10,367 bases of DNA from Deltaproteobacteria bacterium (GCA_019308645.1 JAFDHR010000050.1:1-10367), one strand, 5' to 3'. Shown: positions 1-6,837, numbered from the stretch's first letter. Made by a program: numbers and translations. The notes: generated from the letters alone by a model not told the origin.

Positions 1-111
1 CCAATGATAATTGATGCCCTGAAAGAGTACAAAAAAGAGGTAGAAGACGGGGTATTTCCTGGAGAAGAACATACCTTTAAAATGAGCAAAGAGGAGGCGG
101 AAAAGATATGA
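1..111 (+). CDS. panB: 3-methyl-2-oxobutanoate hydroxymethyltransferase, C-terminal tail (partial)
   Basis: Only the last 36 codons and the TGA stop (109-111) are in the window; the gene begins to the left. The tail reads as a helix of the type ALKEYKKEVEDG followed by VFPGEEHTFKM. This matches the usual end of PanB, where a final helix is followed by an FP-x-x-EHSF-type signature. PanB transfers a hydroxymethyl group from 5,10-methylene-tetrahydrofolate to 2-oxoisovalerate, giving ketopantoate, the first committed step to pantothenate and CoA, in the cytoplasm. The identification rests on this short signature alone; the catalytic residues lie outside the window. The next gene on the same strand is over 300 bp away, so panB is probably the last gene of its transcript. 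Confidence 0.72.
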   Translation, partial: PMIIDALKEYKKEVEDGVFPGEEHTFKMSKEEAEKI

Positions 112-429
112 ACGTTCCTTGCAATGATCTTTGATAGTTCAGGCCGTTCAGCAGGCTTAAGTGTTGCCACCCTTTCGTAACATTCAATCCTTATTCCCCT
201 GCACTTAGCGCAAACAAAAACGAGTTCTTATAAATCAATTAATCGTTTGCGCGCCTTCCCTATAAGTTCGACTTCGATACTTTTTTATATAATATCCACC
301 CCAATCCTGCTGGCGTCAAAGAAAGATAGGCCAAAAGTGGCAAAGTATTTATAAATGCAGAAGATATAGACAAAACATGATTAATTGATCAAATATCGTG
401 TAACCTATCATCTCAAAAAAAACCTTAAT
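112..429. other. AT-rich intergenic region with an 8-bp inverted repeat and a weak promoter candidate
   Basis: No convincing ORF is present. Two things can be seen. A perfect inverted repeat, GCGCAAAC at 208-215 and GTTTGCGC at 245-252, encloses 29 AT-rich bases. It has no T-run after it on the + strand, so it is a poor terminator for panB and could equally be an operator. Farther right, TTCGAC (267-272) and TATAAT (288-293) are 15 bp apart, a short-spaced sigma-70-like pair that could drive the CDF gene with a leader of roughly 130 nt. Both assignments are weak. Confidence 0.3.
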
Positions 430-1056
430 ATGAATAACAAAGCTGCTCCAAAGATATCAAAAAAACAAGAACAGATCGCCCAGGAATTAACGCCCAAAGA
501 CATTATCAAATTTTCCATCTTCCGTCACAGGCGTGAACAAACAGTGCACTGGAAAAACTCTAAGGAAATGCACCATGTCATGCACGACTTTCCCGGGACA
601 TTTAGGGCAACCCTGATTGAGCTCTTGGATAGGTCCATGAGCCGCCATGAGATCAGAGACTTCTTGAATCGCATGGGAATGGGGCGACATGCCCATGGAA
701 TAGGCACGGCACAACTGGAGCTGGAGGAAAATCTGCGCAAGGCTATTGAGAAGAATGTCCTTGAGGAAAGAGACGGTCGATATCACCTGACCCCGGGCGG
801 CAGGGAAATCGCCGAGCATATGCAGAGGGTAATCCCCGCGTTCATGAAGTGGGTATTCTCCCCTGAGATGGCCTCCCTCTTTTCCCTGGTGGCCCATGTG
901 ATTCTGAGTGTGCTGAAGCTCAGCGTTGGCTTTCTCTCTCGATCGGCCGGGCTCACCGCTGATGGGATCGACAACGCGTGGATACCCTCTCGTCGCTCCT
1001 TGTCTGGCTGGGCATCAAATATGACAGGGATAAGCTTGTTTCTGTCTTCATCGTAA
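430..1056 (+). pseudogene. CDF cation efflux protein with winged-helix-like N-terminus, 5' part of a frameshifted gene
   Basis: This is the first half of a cation diffusion facilitator. Residues 1-90 are basic and unassigned. Residues about 97-131 resemble a winged helix, ending in a wing-like GRYHLTPGGREIAEHM. TM1 follows (about 147-169) and runs into the CDF signature SAGLTADGIDN at residues 174-182. There the frame breaks: the expected continuation, VDTLSSLL, is one frame over and starts at 978. The 25 or so codons after about 977, up to the TAA at 1056, are out-of-frame sequence and lack family character. CDF proteins exchange divalent metals for protons at the membrane, and the DxxxD spacing reached once the frame is restored fits a TM2 metal site. 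I chose ATG 430; an in-frame TTG at 385 is also possible. Neither has a good Shine-Dalgarno sequence. Confidence 0.72.
976..978 (+). other. Frameshift site (one base missing) inside the CDF gene
   Basis: The bases around 972-983 read AAC GC GTG GAT. Both sides are clear CDF sequence but differ by one frame, as if one base were missing after GC: Asn-Ala-Val-Asp would need AAC GCN GTG GAT. No homopolymer or slippery heptamer is present, so programmed slippage is unlikely. A real deletion and a read or assembly error cannot be told apart from this sequence. Confidence 0.8.
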
Positions 1057-1598
1057 TCACCATGTTCGTGTCAGTGGGCGGGGTAGCCCTGGCGACCTTT
1101 CATAAAATCATCCATCCGGGGCCCATACAAGAGGGACTGATTGCCTTTTTGGTGTCGGGGATATGTGGTCTCATCATGCTGGGGCTCTCCTCTTACCAGT
1201 ACCTCGTGGGAACGAAGCGCTCAAATTTTGCCATCATGTGTCAGGCGGTGGATGCGCGCAACCACTTCTGGACCTCGCTGTTGGTATGCGGAGGGATCCT
1301 GCTTTCTTTCTTCGCGCAGCTCTGGAATGCCACCTGGCTTTACCATGCCGATGCGGTAGCGTCAGCAATCATAGGCCTGATGATCCTTAGAGGCGCCATT
1401 GAACTGGTGCAAGAGCTGCTCAAAGAGCCCGAGGAAGGTAAAGAGGTCTCCCACTTTATGAAAAGGACAGAGGAGAGGACCAGGGAGAAGATACTGCTCA
1501 AGTGGCTTGCCGGACAGTTGCAGTCGACATCGCTCATGAATCTATCTGCGTCAACTCTTTCTCGAATGTATACAATACAACAGGGGGACAGTTTATGA
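978..1598 (+). pseudogene. CDF cation efflux protein, 3' part (TM2 to C-terminus) of the frameshifted gene
   Basis: This is the continuation of the gene above in the next frame; the GTG at 978 is really an internal Val codon. It encodes the rest of TM2 (DTLSSLLVWLGIKYD), TM3 (about 20-42), TM4 (52-76), TM5 (94-116) and TM6 (124-145), followed by a charged tail. The reconstructed protein is about 389 residues. Two oddities stand out. TM5 has HxxxS (His96, Ser100 of this part) where most CDF transporters have HxxxD. The tail after TM6 is only about 60 residues of charged, helix-like sequence, with no recognisable ferredoxin-like CDF dimerisation domain. Its TGA stop (1596-1598) directly abuts the stop of the convergent small gene at 1599. 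The metal specificity cannot be read from the sequence, and transport activity is uncertain. Confidence 0.75.
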
Positions 1599-1790
1599 TT
1601 ACTGCTTTCGAGAAAGAAGCACATGCCCTAAAAAGGCCACCAATGCGGGCAGGTTTCCGAAGAGCCCAGTCCAAAACCATTTATTGGTTATCCAACTCTT
1701 GGTGACTGCAAAGTGTGCCTTTGAGATAAGATGACAACAGATTGCACTCGAAAGGGCAAATAGGCCAATAAAATTACTCCCGTATTCCAT
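1599..1790 (-). CDS. Small two-helix membrane protein, last gene of the molybdoenzyme operon
   Basis: This is a 63-residue protein of unknown family. Two hydrophobic segments are visible, about residues 5-28 (NFIGLFALSSAICC...) and 38-59 (WFWTGLFGNLPALVAFLGHV), joined by a short polar loop with a Lys-rich end at LLSRKQ. The start is well supported: AAAGGAGGT lies 6 bases before the ATG at 1790, the strongest ribosome binding site in the window. It begins 34 bp after the stop of the molybdopterin oxidoreductase on the same strand, so it is probably co-transcribed with it. Its place at the end of an operon for an exported enzyme suggests, by inference only, a membrane anchor, quinol contact or assembly role. 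There are no His or Cys pairs of the kind expected for a heme site. The ORF is very likely real, but the function is unknown. Confidence 0.72.
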   Translation of the reverse strand: MEYGSNFIGLFALSSAICCHLISKAHFAVTKSWITNKWFWTGLFGNLPALVAFLGHVLLSRKQ

Positions 1791-1824
1791 TGTAATACCT
1801 CCTTTGTTTAAATTTTCCTCTATT

Positions 1825-3540
1825 TCATATTTTTTCTATCTTACACAACAGCGATTTCAGTCCCGTTGATCCTGTGATGGGATCAAAGGCCTTATGATCG
1901 GTCAACAGGTTACAGTTGCTCTCTTTAAATCCATGATAAAGGTGCACTACTCGTGGATCAATGCGATCGGTTATATAAGACGCACATCTGATTCTACCCC
2001 TTGGCGATGAAATCTTTAGAAAATCACCATCTGTGATGCCGAGCTTTCCAGCCGTCTCTGGATTCACCTCTAAGAGATTCTTTGGAAATAGTTTTCGAAG
2101 TCCAGGTATGTTCCGCATCTCGGAGTGGGTGTACATCTCCAGTTTGGTTCCCGCGATCAGTATCAAGGGATATTCTTTCGCCAGAGCAGGCTGTGACACC
2201 GGGCTCTCTGCAGGCTCCCAGTAGGTCGGCAGGGGATCGTAGCCGAGTTTCTCCAACCGCTCCGAGTAAATCTCCACCTTTTTGGAAGGGGTCATAAATC
2301 CCTTGGATTCATATTTTCTGTACATATCAGGGTAGTCCCTAAAGACCGCCACCTTAAGCGCCTTTCGTATGATCGTGCCTAAGACGCCCTTGAACTTGGT
2401 ATAGAGAAACGGCGGAACAGACATGATGATCCCCTCCGGGTGTTCCATCAGCTCCTCGCAGGTGATGCCGAGCGGCGTGAGTACATGATCGATGGCCTCC
2501 TCTTCAGTTTTCCATGGGAAGTACTCCCCGTAGCCCATCGCTCGTCCCAGCTCACAGATGATCTTCCAGTCAGACCGCGACTCCCCTGACGGCTCCACCG
2601 CCTTGGGGCTAAGCGCGATACGGGAATGGACGTTCCAGGAGTGGTCTGCATGGGTATCATAGGTCACAAACCGGGTCCTCTCGAGAAAGGTGCATGCAGG
2701 GAGCACGATATCGGCGAGCTCAGCCGTTGGCGTCATAAAGAGGTCTGCTACCACGAGAAAATCGAGTTTTTTCAAGGCGTTCTCCACGACGTTGGTGTTT
2801 GCACAAGTAAGCCTTGGATTTGAGGCCATTACCACCATGGCCTTCACGGGATAGGGATCACCATAGAGTATGGCCTCCCACAGAGAGGGCGTGTGAGCGG
2901 CAGGCCAGGCCTTTGAGATCTTAGAGTAGAGGCATTTATGAACCCCGAGCTTTTTATTCGCCGTTTCCTTTGGGAGCTTGTCGAAGAGCTTGATGTCCTC
3001 GAGCCCCATCACGATAGGTATGATGATAATGTTTCCACCCTTTACGTCCAGATTCCCTGTGATCGCCATCAGAATATCGATGGCGCGGATCGCAACCGAG
3101 GTATTGGTGTGCTGGTCGAGGGCATTCCGAGGGCTGATGCATGCCGGCTTTGTACTGGCATACATCCGGGCGATCTCCCTGATTGTATTCGCGGGAACCC
3201 AGGTGATCTTCTCTACCTTCTCAGGGGAGTACTGCTCAATATGGTTCTCCAGTTTCTTAAACCCTATAGTCCACTTCTTCACGAACTCCCGATCGTAGAG
3301 CCCTTCTTTGATGATCACATGCAGCATACCCAGTGCCAGTGCCCCGTCGGTGCCTGGCCTTAGCTGGGCGTGGAAATCGGCCTTTTTTGCATAGGATGTC
3401 ACCCGGGGATCGATTACGATCAGCTTAATGCCCCTCTTTCGAGCCTCCTTGATGGCGATTCCCTGGGGCTTGTTGGTGGCCTCGGGATTACCGCCCCACA
3501 GAAGTAAGCACTTGGTGTGCGCTACATCGGGCGGCACCAC
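1825..3540 (-). pseudogene. Molybdopterin (Mo/W-bis-PGD) oxidoreductase, C-terminal three quarters, downstream of an in-frame TGA
   Basis: This is residues 202-772 of a protein whose first part is 4143-3544, in the same frame and separated only by TGA and one GCG codon. The nominal GTG start at 3540 is an internal codon: it lacks a Shine-Dalgarno sequence, and the text runs straight on from the N-terminal part. It carries the family core: LLLWGGNPEATNKP (cofactor contact), KLIVIDPR with the following RPGTDGALALGM, ISPRNALDQHTN, VVMASNPRLTCANTN, and the ADIVLPA-x-TFLER stretch. The molybdopterin-dinucleotide-binding barrel is at about 658-772 (PLILIAGTKLEMYTHSEMRN... VNPETAGKLGI.DGDFLKISSPRGRI). 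Restored, the enzyme is 772 residues, a normal length for single-chain catalytic subunits of the DMSO reductase superfamily. The substrate cannot be named. The frame downstream of the stop is fully intact, so any inactivation must be recent. Confidence 0.85.
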
Positions 3541-3543
3541 CGC

Positions 3544-3546
3544 TCA
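3544..3546 (-). other. In-frame TGA in the molybdopterin oxidoreductase (codon 200)
   Basis: TGA separates FLGFNYDL from AVVPPDVAHTKC with no change of frame. It lies 14 codons after Cys186, the expected Mo ligand, so it is not at the place where formate dehydrogenases carry selenocysteine. A modest hairpin can be drawn just downstream in the mRNA: GUGC pairs with GCAC-like bases with a bulge, and an 8-nt loop begins 14 nt after the UGA. It lacks the GGU loop of classical bacterial SECIS elements. A one-base substitution (for example from GGA, CGA or TGG) or a sequencing error is at least as likely. Confidence 0.85.
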
Positions 3547-4143
3547 GAGGTCATAGTTGAACCCTAAAAATACCCGTGGAAGATGGCACACGTGGCTTGG
3601 GTTGGTTATGTTCGGTGTGCCGATGAGGTTTGCGAGTCTTGCGAGATATGCACCGAGGATATCGCCGCTGTGGTAGTGGCCGTGATGGAAGTCTATCGCC
3701 TCGGGGCCGTACTGCTTCTTAATATCTTGAAGTCTGTTCGCAATGGTAGTGAGGGCCTCATCCCAGGAGATTCTCTTCCACTTTCCCTCCCCTCGTGCAC
3801 CAACCCGCTTTATAGGGTATTGTAGCCTATCGGGCGCGTAGAGAATCTCTTTCATGTGTTTGCCCCGCACAGTGAGCTGGCCCTTGCTCTCAGGGTCTGT
3901 GGGATCGCCACCGATACTCATTACTTTACCGCCTTGTACGCCCACCCTCATCCCACACTGGGAGTGCGCATCCACATCACTCACCGCGGGAACCACCTTT
4001 TTCGCTCCTCCTTGCGTCGCATGGGCAGGATTTATTAGATCTGTAAAGCTCAGTGTTTTTCCGCTCACATATTTTCCTATGGCGAGTGTGACACCCAGTA
4101 ACGCCGTTGCCTTGAAAAAAATTCTTCTGGAAATTTTTTTCAT
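3544..4143 (-). pseudogene. Molybdopterin oxidoreductase, N-terminal part with Tat signal, ended by an in-frame TGA
   Basis: The start is ATG 4143, with AAGGGAGA about 8 bases upstream; it begins 4 bp after the methyltransferase stop. Residues 4-20 are a Tat signal: SRRIFFK followed by ATALLGVTLAIG, with a likely cleavage region near AHA at 40-42. The folded, cofactor-loaded enzyme is therefore expected outside the cytoplasmic membrane. Residues 50-110 align with the usual Mopterin-Fe4S4 domain, but the cluster cysteines are mostly gone: Ser55 replaces the first Cys, no Cys is found at the second position, Cys63 remains, and Thr91 in LTVRGKHM replaces the Cys of the common LCVRG. HVCHLPR at 184-190 supplies Cys186, the expected Mo/W ligand. 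Residues 118-128 carry the usual GEGKWKRISWDEA. An upstream in-frame extension to 4227 overlaps the methyltransferase and is rejected. Confidence 0.85.
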
Positions 4144-4147
4144 GATA

Positions 4148-4711
4148 CTATTCTCCCTTCTTTTTAAATAAGAAGATTCGTCCCTGCTTTTCTGTGTAGG
4201 TAAATCCTCCTCGCTTGACTTCTTCAATCAATTCCGCCTCCGAGCCCCTGGTCTTTTCAAAAGAGATGATTCCTCCGGGCTTTACAACTCGATGGAGCTC
4301 GGAGATCACACTTTCAAGTCCGCCTGCGATGTAGCGAAGGCCAAAGAGAAACGCAAGGTCAACGCTTCCACCTGGTAGCCCGGTATTCGATGCGTTGATA
4401 CACATAGGTGTAACGTTCTTTAAAGCCACTTTTTCGACTTTTTTCTTCACCCTGGCTACTGCACGTGGATGGATATCGACTGCATACACGTGGCCCTCAT
4501 CTCCCACTATCTTTGCAGCGGGTATAGTAAAGAAGCCTGGTCCGCAACCCACCTCAACTACTTTTTGGCCTTTCTTGAGCCCGGCGGCGTTCAAGATTTT
4601 GTACGGATTTCTCACCAGTGGAAGAATGGGGTTATCATGCATCACGCGAATCATCCAATAGGCTATGTTTGATGTCTCAAGATTAGATCGATATTTTCTT
4701 CTACTGCACAT
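4148..4711 (-). CDS. Class I SAM-dependent methyltransferase (UbiE/Methyltransf_11-like)
   Basis: This is a 187-residue cytoplasmic protein with a Rossmann-type methyltransferase core. Motif I is VVEVGCGPGFFTIPAA (about 51-66), with Glu53 and the glycine loop that holds S-adenosylmethionine. Motif II is VYAVDIHPRAV, with Asp79 expected to bind the ribose hydroxyls. Later motifs are GSVDLAFLFGLRYI (115-128) and LHRVVKPGGIISFEK (139-153), the usual beta-5 region. The start is ATG 4711 because GGGAGG lies 8 bases before it; an in-frame GTG at 4720 overlaps that ribosome binding site. The start overlaps the end of the 105-aa gene by 11 bp, and the stop is 4 bp before the oxidoreductase, so translation is probably coupled across all three. 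The methyl acceptor is unknown. Operon context suggests a substrate or product of the oxidoreductase, or protein modification. Confidence 0.88.
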   Translation of the reverse strand: MCSRRKYRSNLETSNIAYWMIRVMHDNPILPLVRNPYKILNAAGLKKGQKVVEVGCGPGFFTIPAAKIVGDEGHVYAVDIHPRAVARVKKKVEKVALKNVTPMCINASNTGLPGGSVDLAFLFGLRYIAGGLESVISELHRVVKPGGIISFEKTRGSEAELIEEVKRGGFTYTEKQGRIFLFKKKGE

Positions 4712-5018
4712 TTTCTTCACCTCCCTTCATTTTACTGCCTTCGATCCACACGGAGTGGTCTACAAGGCCGAAAACCTTCAGGCTTTGAGCGAGGTTCATT
4801 CCTAAAATACTTCCGCTGGCTTGCAGATCATCGGTATCCCAAAATAGCCGCAGAGCAAAATATCCGGGTACTGATGCATGGCTCGAAACTGTAGCCTCCC
4901 GCAGCCCTTGACGGTCAGTATTTTTCCGAACCTCACGTACCAATATCGTTAATTCGTTTTCAGTAGTTTCCTCCTTACCTGTCGCTGATTGCACCTTGAT
5001 CGTTTCCAGCCATCTCAT
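4701..5018 (-). CDS. Small conserved-looking protein of unknown function, first gene of the sigma-54 operon
   Basis: This is a 105-residue soluble protein starting MRWLETIKVQ. The start is ATG 5018, because AAGGAGAG stands 8-10 bases upstream and the sigma-54 promoter at 5071-5056 puts the transcript start near 5045. The in-frame ATG at 5072 would lie upstream of the transcript. Alternating beta-like stretches (WLETIKVQSA, YFALRLFWDT, HSVWIEGSK) and two helix-like stretches (NELTILVREVRK, GMNLAQSLKVFG) would fit a small ferredoxin-like or ABM-type alpha/beta fold, but this is impression, not a family match. There is no signal peptide and no cysteine, so it acts in the cytoplasm and is not an iron-sulfur protein. 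Its coding end overlaps the methyltransferase start, which argues for a shared task. Function unknown. Confidence 0.75.
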   Translation of the reverse strand: MRWLETIKVQSATGKEETTENELTILVREVRKNTDRQGLREATVSSHASVPGYFALRLFWDTDDLQASGSILGMNLAQSLKVFGLVDHSVWIEGSKMKGGEENVQ

Positions 5019-5055
5019 AATTTTTCTCTCCTTTTCCCTGTTTGTCTTTTTAAAT

Positions 5056-5071
5056 AGCATAAAACATGCCA
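5056..5071 (-). promoter_or_regulatory. Sigma-54 (-24/-12) promoter of the leftward operon
   Basis: On the minus strand the sequence reads TGGCATG-TTTT-ATGCT. This matches the consensus TGGCAYR-N4-TTGCW at nearly every position and has the invariant GG and GC exactly 10 bases apart. Transcription would start near 5045, leaving a leader of about 27 nt that contains the AAGGAG ribosome binding site of the first gene. A sigma-54 activator gene starts 143 bp away in the opposite direction. Confidence 0.78.
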
Positions 5072-5126
5072 AAATATATTATATAGTAAAATCAATTAGT
5101 TATAATTTAAGCATGCGTTAAAGTAT

Positions 5127-5187
5127 CCTATAGTACGTTTTTTAAATTGACTATGGTACATTTTAGATATAAAGTGGCCTATAGGAC
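5127..5187. promoter_or_regulatory. Three enhancer-like operator repeats (CTATRGKAC) between the divergent genes
   Basis: Three related 10-mers are present: CCTATAGTAC (5127-5136), ACTATGGTAC (5150-5159) and CCTATAGGAC (5178-5187), spaced 23 and 28 bp apart. The core CTATAG is self-complementary and the third copy contains the palindrome CCTATAGG. They lie about 80-140 bp upstream of the expected sigma-54 start point, the normal place for activator binding sites. They also cover the likely promoter of the activator gene. A fourth, degenerate copy may be ATATAGTAAA at 5081-5090. Confidence 0.55.
5147..5175 (+). promoter_or_regulatory. Likely sigma-70 promoter of the sigma-54 activator gene
   Basis: TTGACT (5147-5152) is a good -35. 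The -10 is either TAAAGT (5170-5175, spacer 17) or TATAAA (5168-5173, spacer 15). Transcription would start near 5180, about 35 bp before the ATG. Operator copy 2 overlaps the -35 and copy 3 the start point, which would fit autorepression. Confidence 0.4.
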
Positions 5188-5213
5188 AATTAATTCGCAA
5201 ACAGGGAGAAACC

Positions 5214-6779
5214 ATGCATATTGACGAGAATGAGTTCTTTCGCGAGGCCACTATTCGCATCTGCGGAAGTCTCGATGTTGAAACGTTTCTGTACGAGAGC
5301 TTTCTGTATCTCAGGGACTATCTCCCTGCAGATAGCGTGTTTTTAACACACTACCGTCCAGAGAGGGGCGAGCACGCAGCCCTTGCCAGGGCATCAGCCG
5401 AAGGCAGCTCATTGCTCAACCTCACCGTCACTATTCCACCAGACATACGCACCTTCGTGGTGCGTCCCGACAAGGAGACCCCTGTCGTTGACAGGGCAGA
5501 GATGCATCCTACGGCCAGGCCCTGGATATCCAAGGGCCTGCTGGAAAAGGACGCTTCGCTTCTGGTACTTCGTCTTATCGTAGATGGGGATATCGTAGGA
5601 GGAGTGACCTTTATCTCAAAGCAGAGCGGCGCCTTCACCATGGAACACGCCGACCTGGTATCACTGCTCAGGGAGCCTTTTACCATAGCCCTGTCTAACA
5701 GCGTCAGGTATCAAGAGCTGCTCGAGCTCAAGGAGCTCCTTGCCGAGGATAACCGATTCCTTCACAGCGAATTGCGACAGATTGCAGGGGAGGAGATTAT
5801 CGGCGCGGATTTCGGACTGAGTAGAGTGATGGAGATGGTGCTCCAGGTGGCACCCCTTTCCAGCCCGGTCCTGCTTTTAGGAGAAACCGGCACGGGCAAG
5901 GAGGTCATAGCCAACGCTATTCACAACCTATCTCCGAGAAAAGACGCCCCATTCATTACGGTCAACTGCGGGGCTATCCCCGAGAACCTAATAGACAGTG
6001 AGCTCTTCGGCCATGAAAAAGGCGCCTTTACCGGTGCTCTTTCCCGGAAGCGTGGACGCTTCGAACGGGCCAATGGTGGCACGATATTTTTAGACGAGGT
6101 AGGGGAGCTCCAACCCGATGCTCAAGTGAGGCTTTTGAGGGTTCTTCAGGAAAAGGAGATCGAGAGGGTGGGAGGAACCGAACAGATCAAGGTTGATATC
6201 AGGGTAATTGCCGCAACGCACCGTGATCTTGAGGCCATGATAACTGAGGGGAAATTCCGGGATGACCTCTACTTCCGGCTCAATGTTTTCCCGATTGCAA
6301 TACCGCCCTTGCGGGATAGGAGGGGAGATATTCCATCCCTTGTCCATTACTTTATTCAGAAGAAATCCCGGGAGATGGACCTAAGGGGAACACCGACGCT
6401 TACTCCTAGGGCACTTGAACGACTCACGGGCTATTTCTGGCCGGGTAACATACGGGAACTGGAAAACTTGGTTGAGCGGTCTCTTATCCTCAGCAGGGGC
6501 GAGCCCCTTTCCTTTAACGACTTCCAGACTCCGTTAAAACCCAAACGTAGCTATGAGCAGGGGAAGGAAACTATACTTCACCGTGATAATCAAGGTCGAG
6601 ATTCATTGGCACTGGATGCGATTTTATCCCTGCACATACGCCGAGTTTTGGATATGACGAGCGGCAGAGTTGGAGGGAAACAGGGAGCAGCTTACCTATT
6701 AAATATCAACCCCTCAACACTACGCAAGAAAATGAGGAAACTGGGAATTCCTTTTGGAAGGAAGGCTAAATTCCCTTAG
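5214..6779 (+). CDS. Sigma-54-dependent transcriptional activator, GAF-AAA+-Fis
   Basis: This is a 521-residue activator. Residues 1-165 form a GAF-like sensory domain, with no receiver domain and no phosphorylatable Asp pocket, so it should respond to a ligand rather than to a kinase. A helical linker (166-190) leads to the AAA+ domain: Walker A GETGTGKE (223-230), the sigma-54-contacting loop GAFTGA (270-275), Walker [12 protein letters not shown] (288-298), [13 protein letters not shown] (348-360) and the sensor II region [10 protein letters not shown] (410-419). The Fis-type helix-turn-helix is at about 485-512 ([21 protein letters not shown]). All residues needed for ATP-driven open-complex formation are present. 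ATG 5214 has GGGAG 5-6 bases upstream. It is divergent from the operon preceded by the sigma-54 promoter, with repeat operators between, so it is very probably the operon's specific activator. The inducer is unknown. Confidence 0.93.
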   Translation: MHIDENEFFREATIRICGSLDVETFLYESFLYLRDYLPADSVFLTHYRPERGEHAALARASAEGSSLLNLTVTIPPDIRTFVVRPDKETPVVDRAEMHPTARPWISKGLLEKDASLLVLRLIVDGDIVGGVTFISKQSGAFTMEHADLVSLLREPFTIALSNSVRYQELLELKELLAEDNRFLHSELRQIAGEEIIGADFGLSRVMEMVLQVAPLSSPVLLLGETGTGKEVIANAIHNLSPRKDAPFITVNCGAIPENLIDSELFGHEKGAFTGALSRKRGRFERANGGTIFLDEVGELQPDAQVRLLRVLQEKEIERVGGTEQIKVDIRVIAATHRDLEAMITEGKFRDDLYFRLNVFPIAIPPLRDRRGDIPSLVHYFIQKKSREMDLRGTPTLTPRALERLTGYFWPGNIRELENLVERSLILSRGEPLSFNDFQTPLKPKRSYEQGKETILHRDNQGRDSLALDAILSLHIRRVLDMTSGRVGGKQGAAYLLNINPSTLRKKMRKLGIPFGRKAKFP

Positions 6780-6837
6780 CAAAATCATTGTAAAAAATGT
6801 TCTATTATAATACCCTTCCTTTTAGATTTTTAATATC

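Noticed and set aside
322..345. Sigma-54-like TGGCAAAG before the CDF gene
   Set aside because: The GC required 10 bases after the GG is absent.
487..897. 136-codon open frame on the minus strand inside the CDF gene
   Set aside because: It is an antisense shadow of the winged-helix/CDF coding sequence. It has no ribosome binding site or domain, and the + strand product is clearly the real one.
972..983. Programmed ribosomal frameshift in the CDF gene
   Set aside because: There is no slippery heptamer, homopolymer or Shine-Dalgarno-like stimulator at the junction, and CDF proteins are not known to use one.
2938..3363. 141-codon open frame on the + strand
   Set aside because: It lies opposite the conserved molybdopterin oxidoreductase core; its His- and Asp-rich composition is a by-product of the other strand.
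4144..4227. N-terminal extension of the oxidoreductase to 4227
   Set aside because: It would overlap the methyltransferase and put 28 residues before a normal Tat signal. ATG 4143 has its own good ribosome binding site.
5019..5072. ATG 5072 as start of the 105-aa gene
   Set aside because: It lies upstream of the predicted sigma-54 transcript start and overlaps the promoter. ATG 5018 has AAGGAG at proper spacing.
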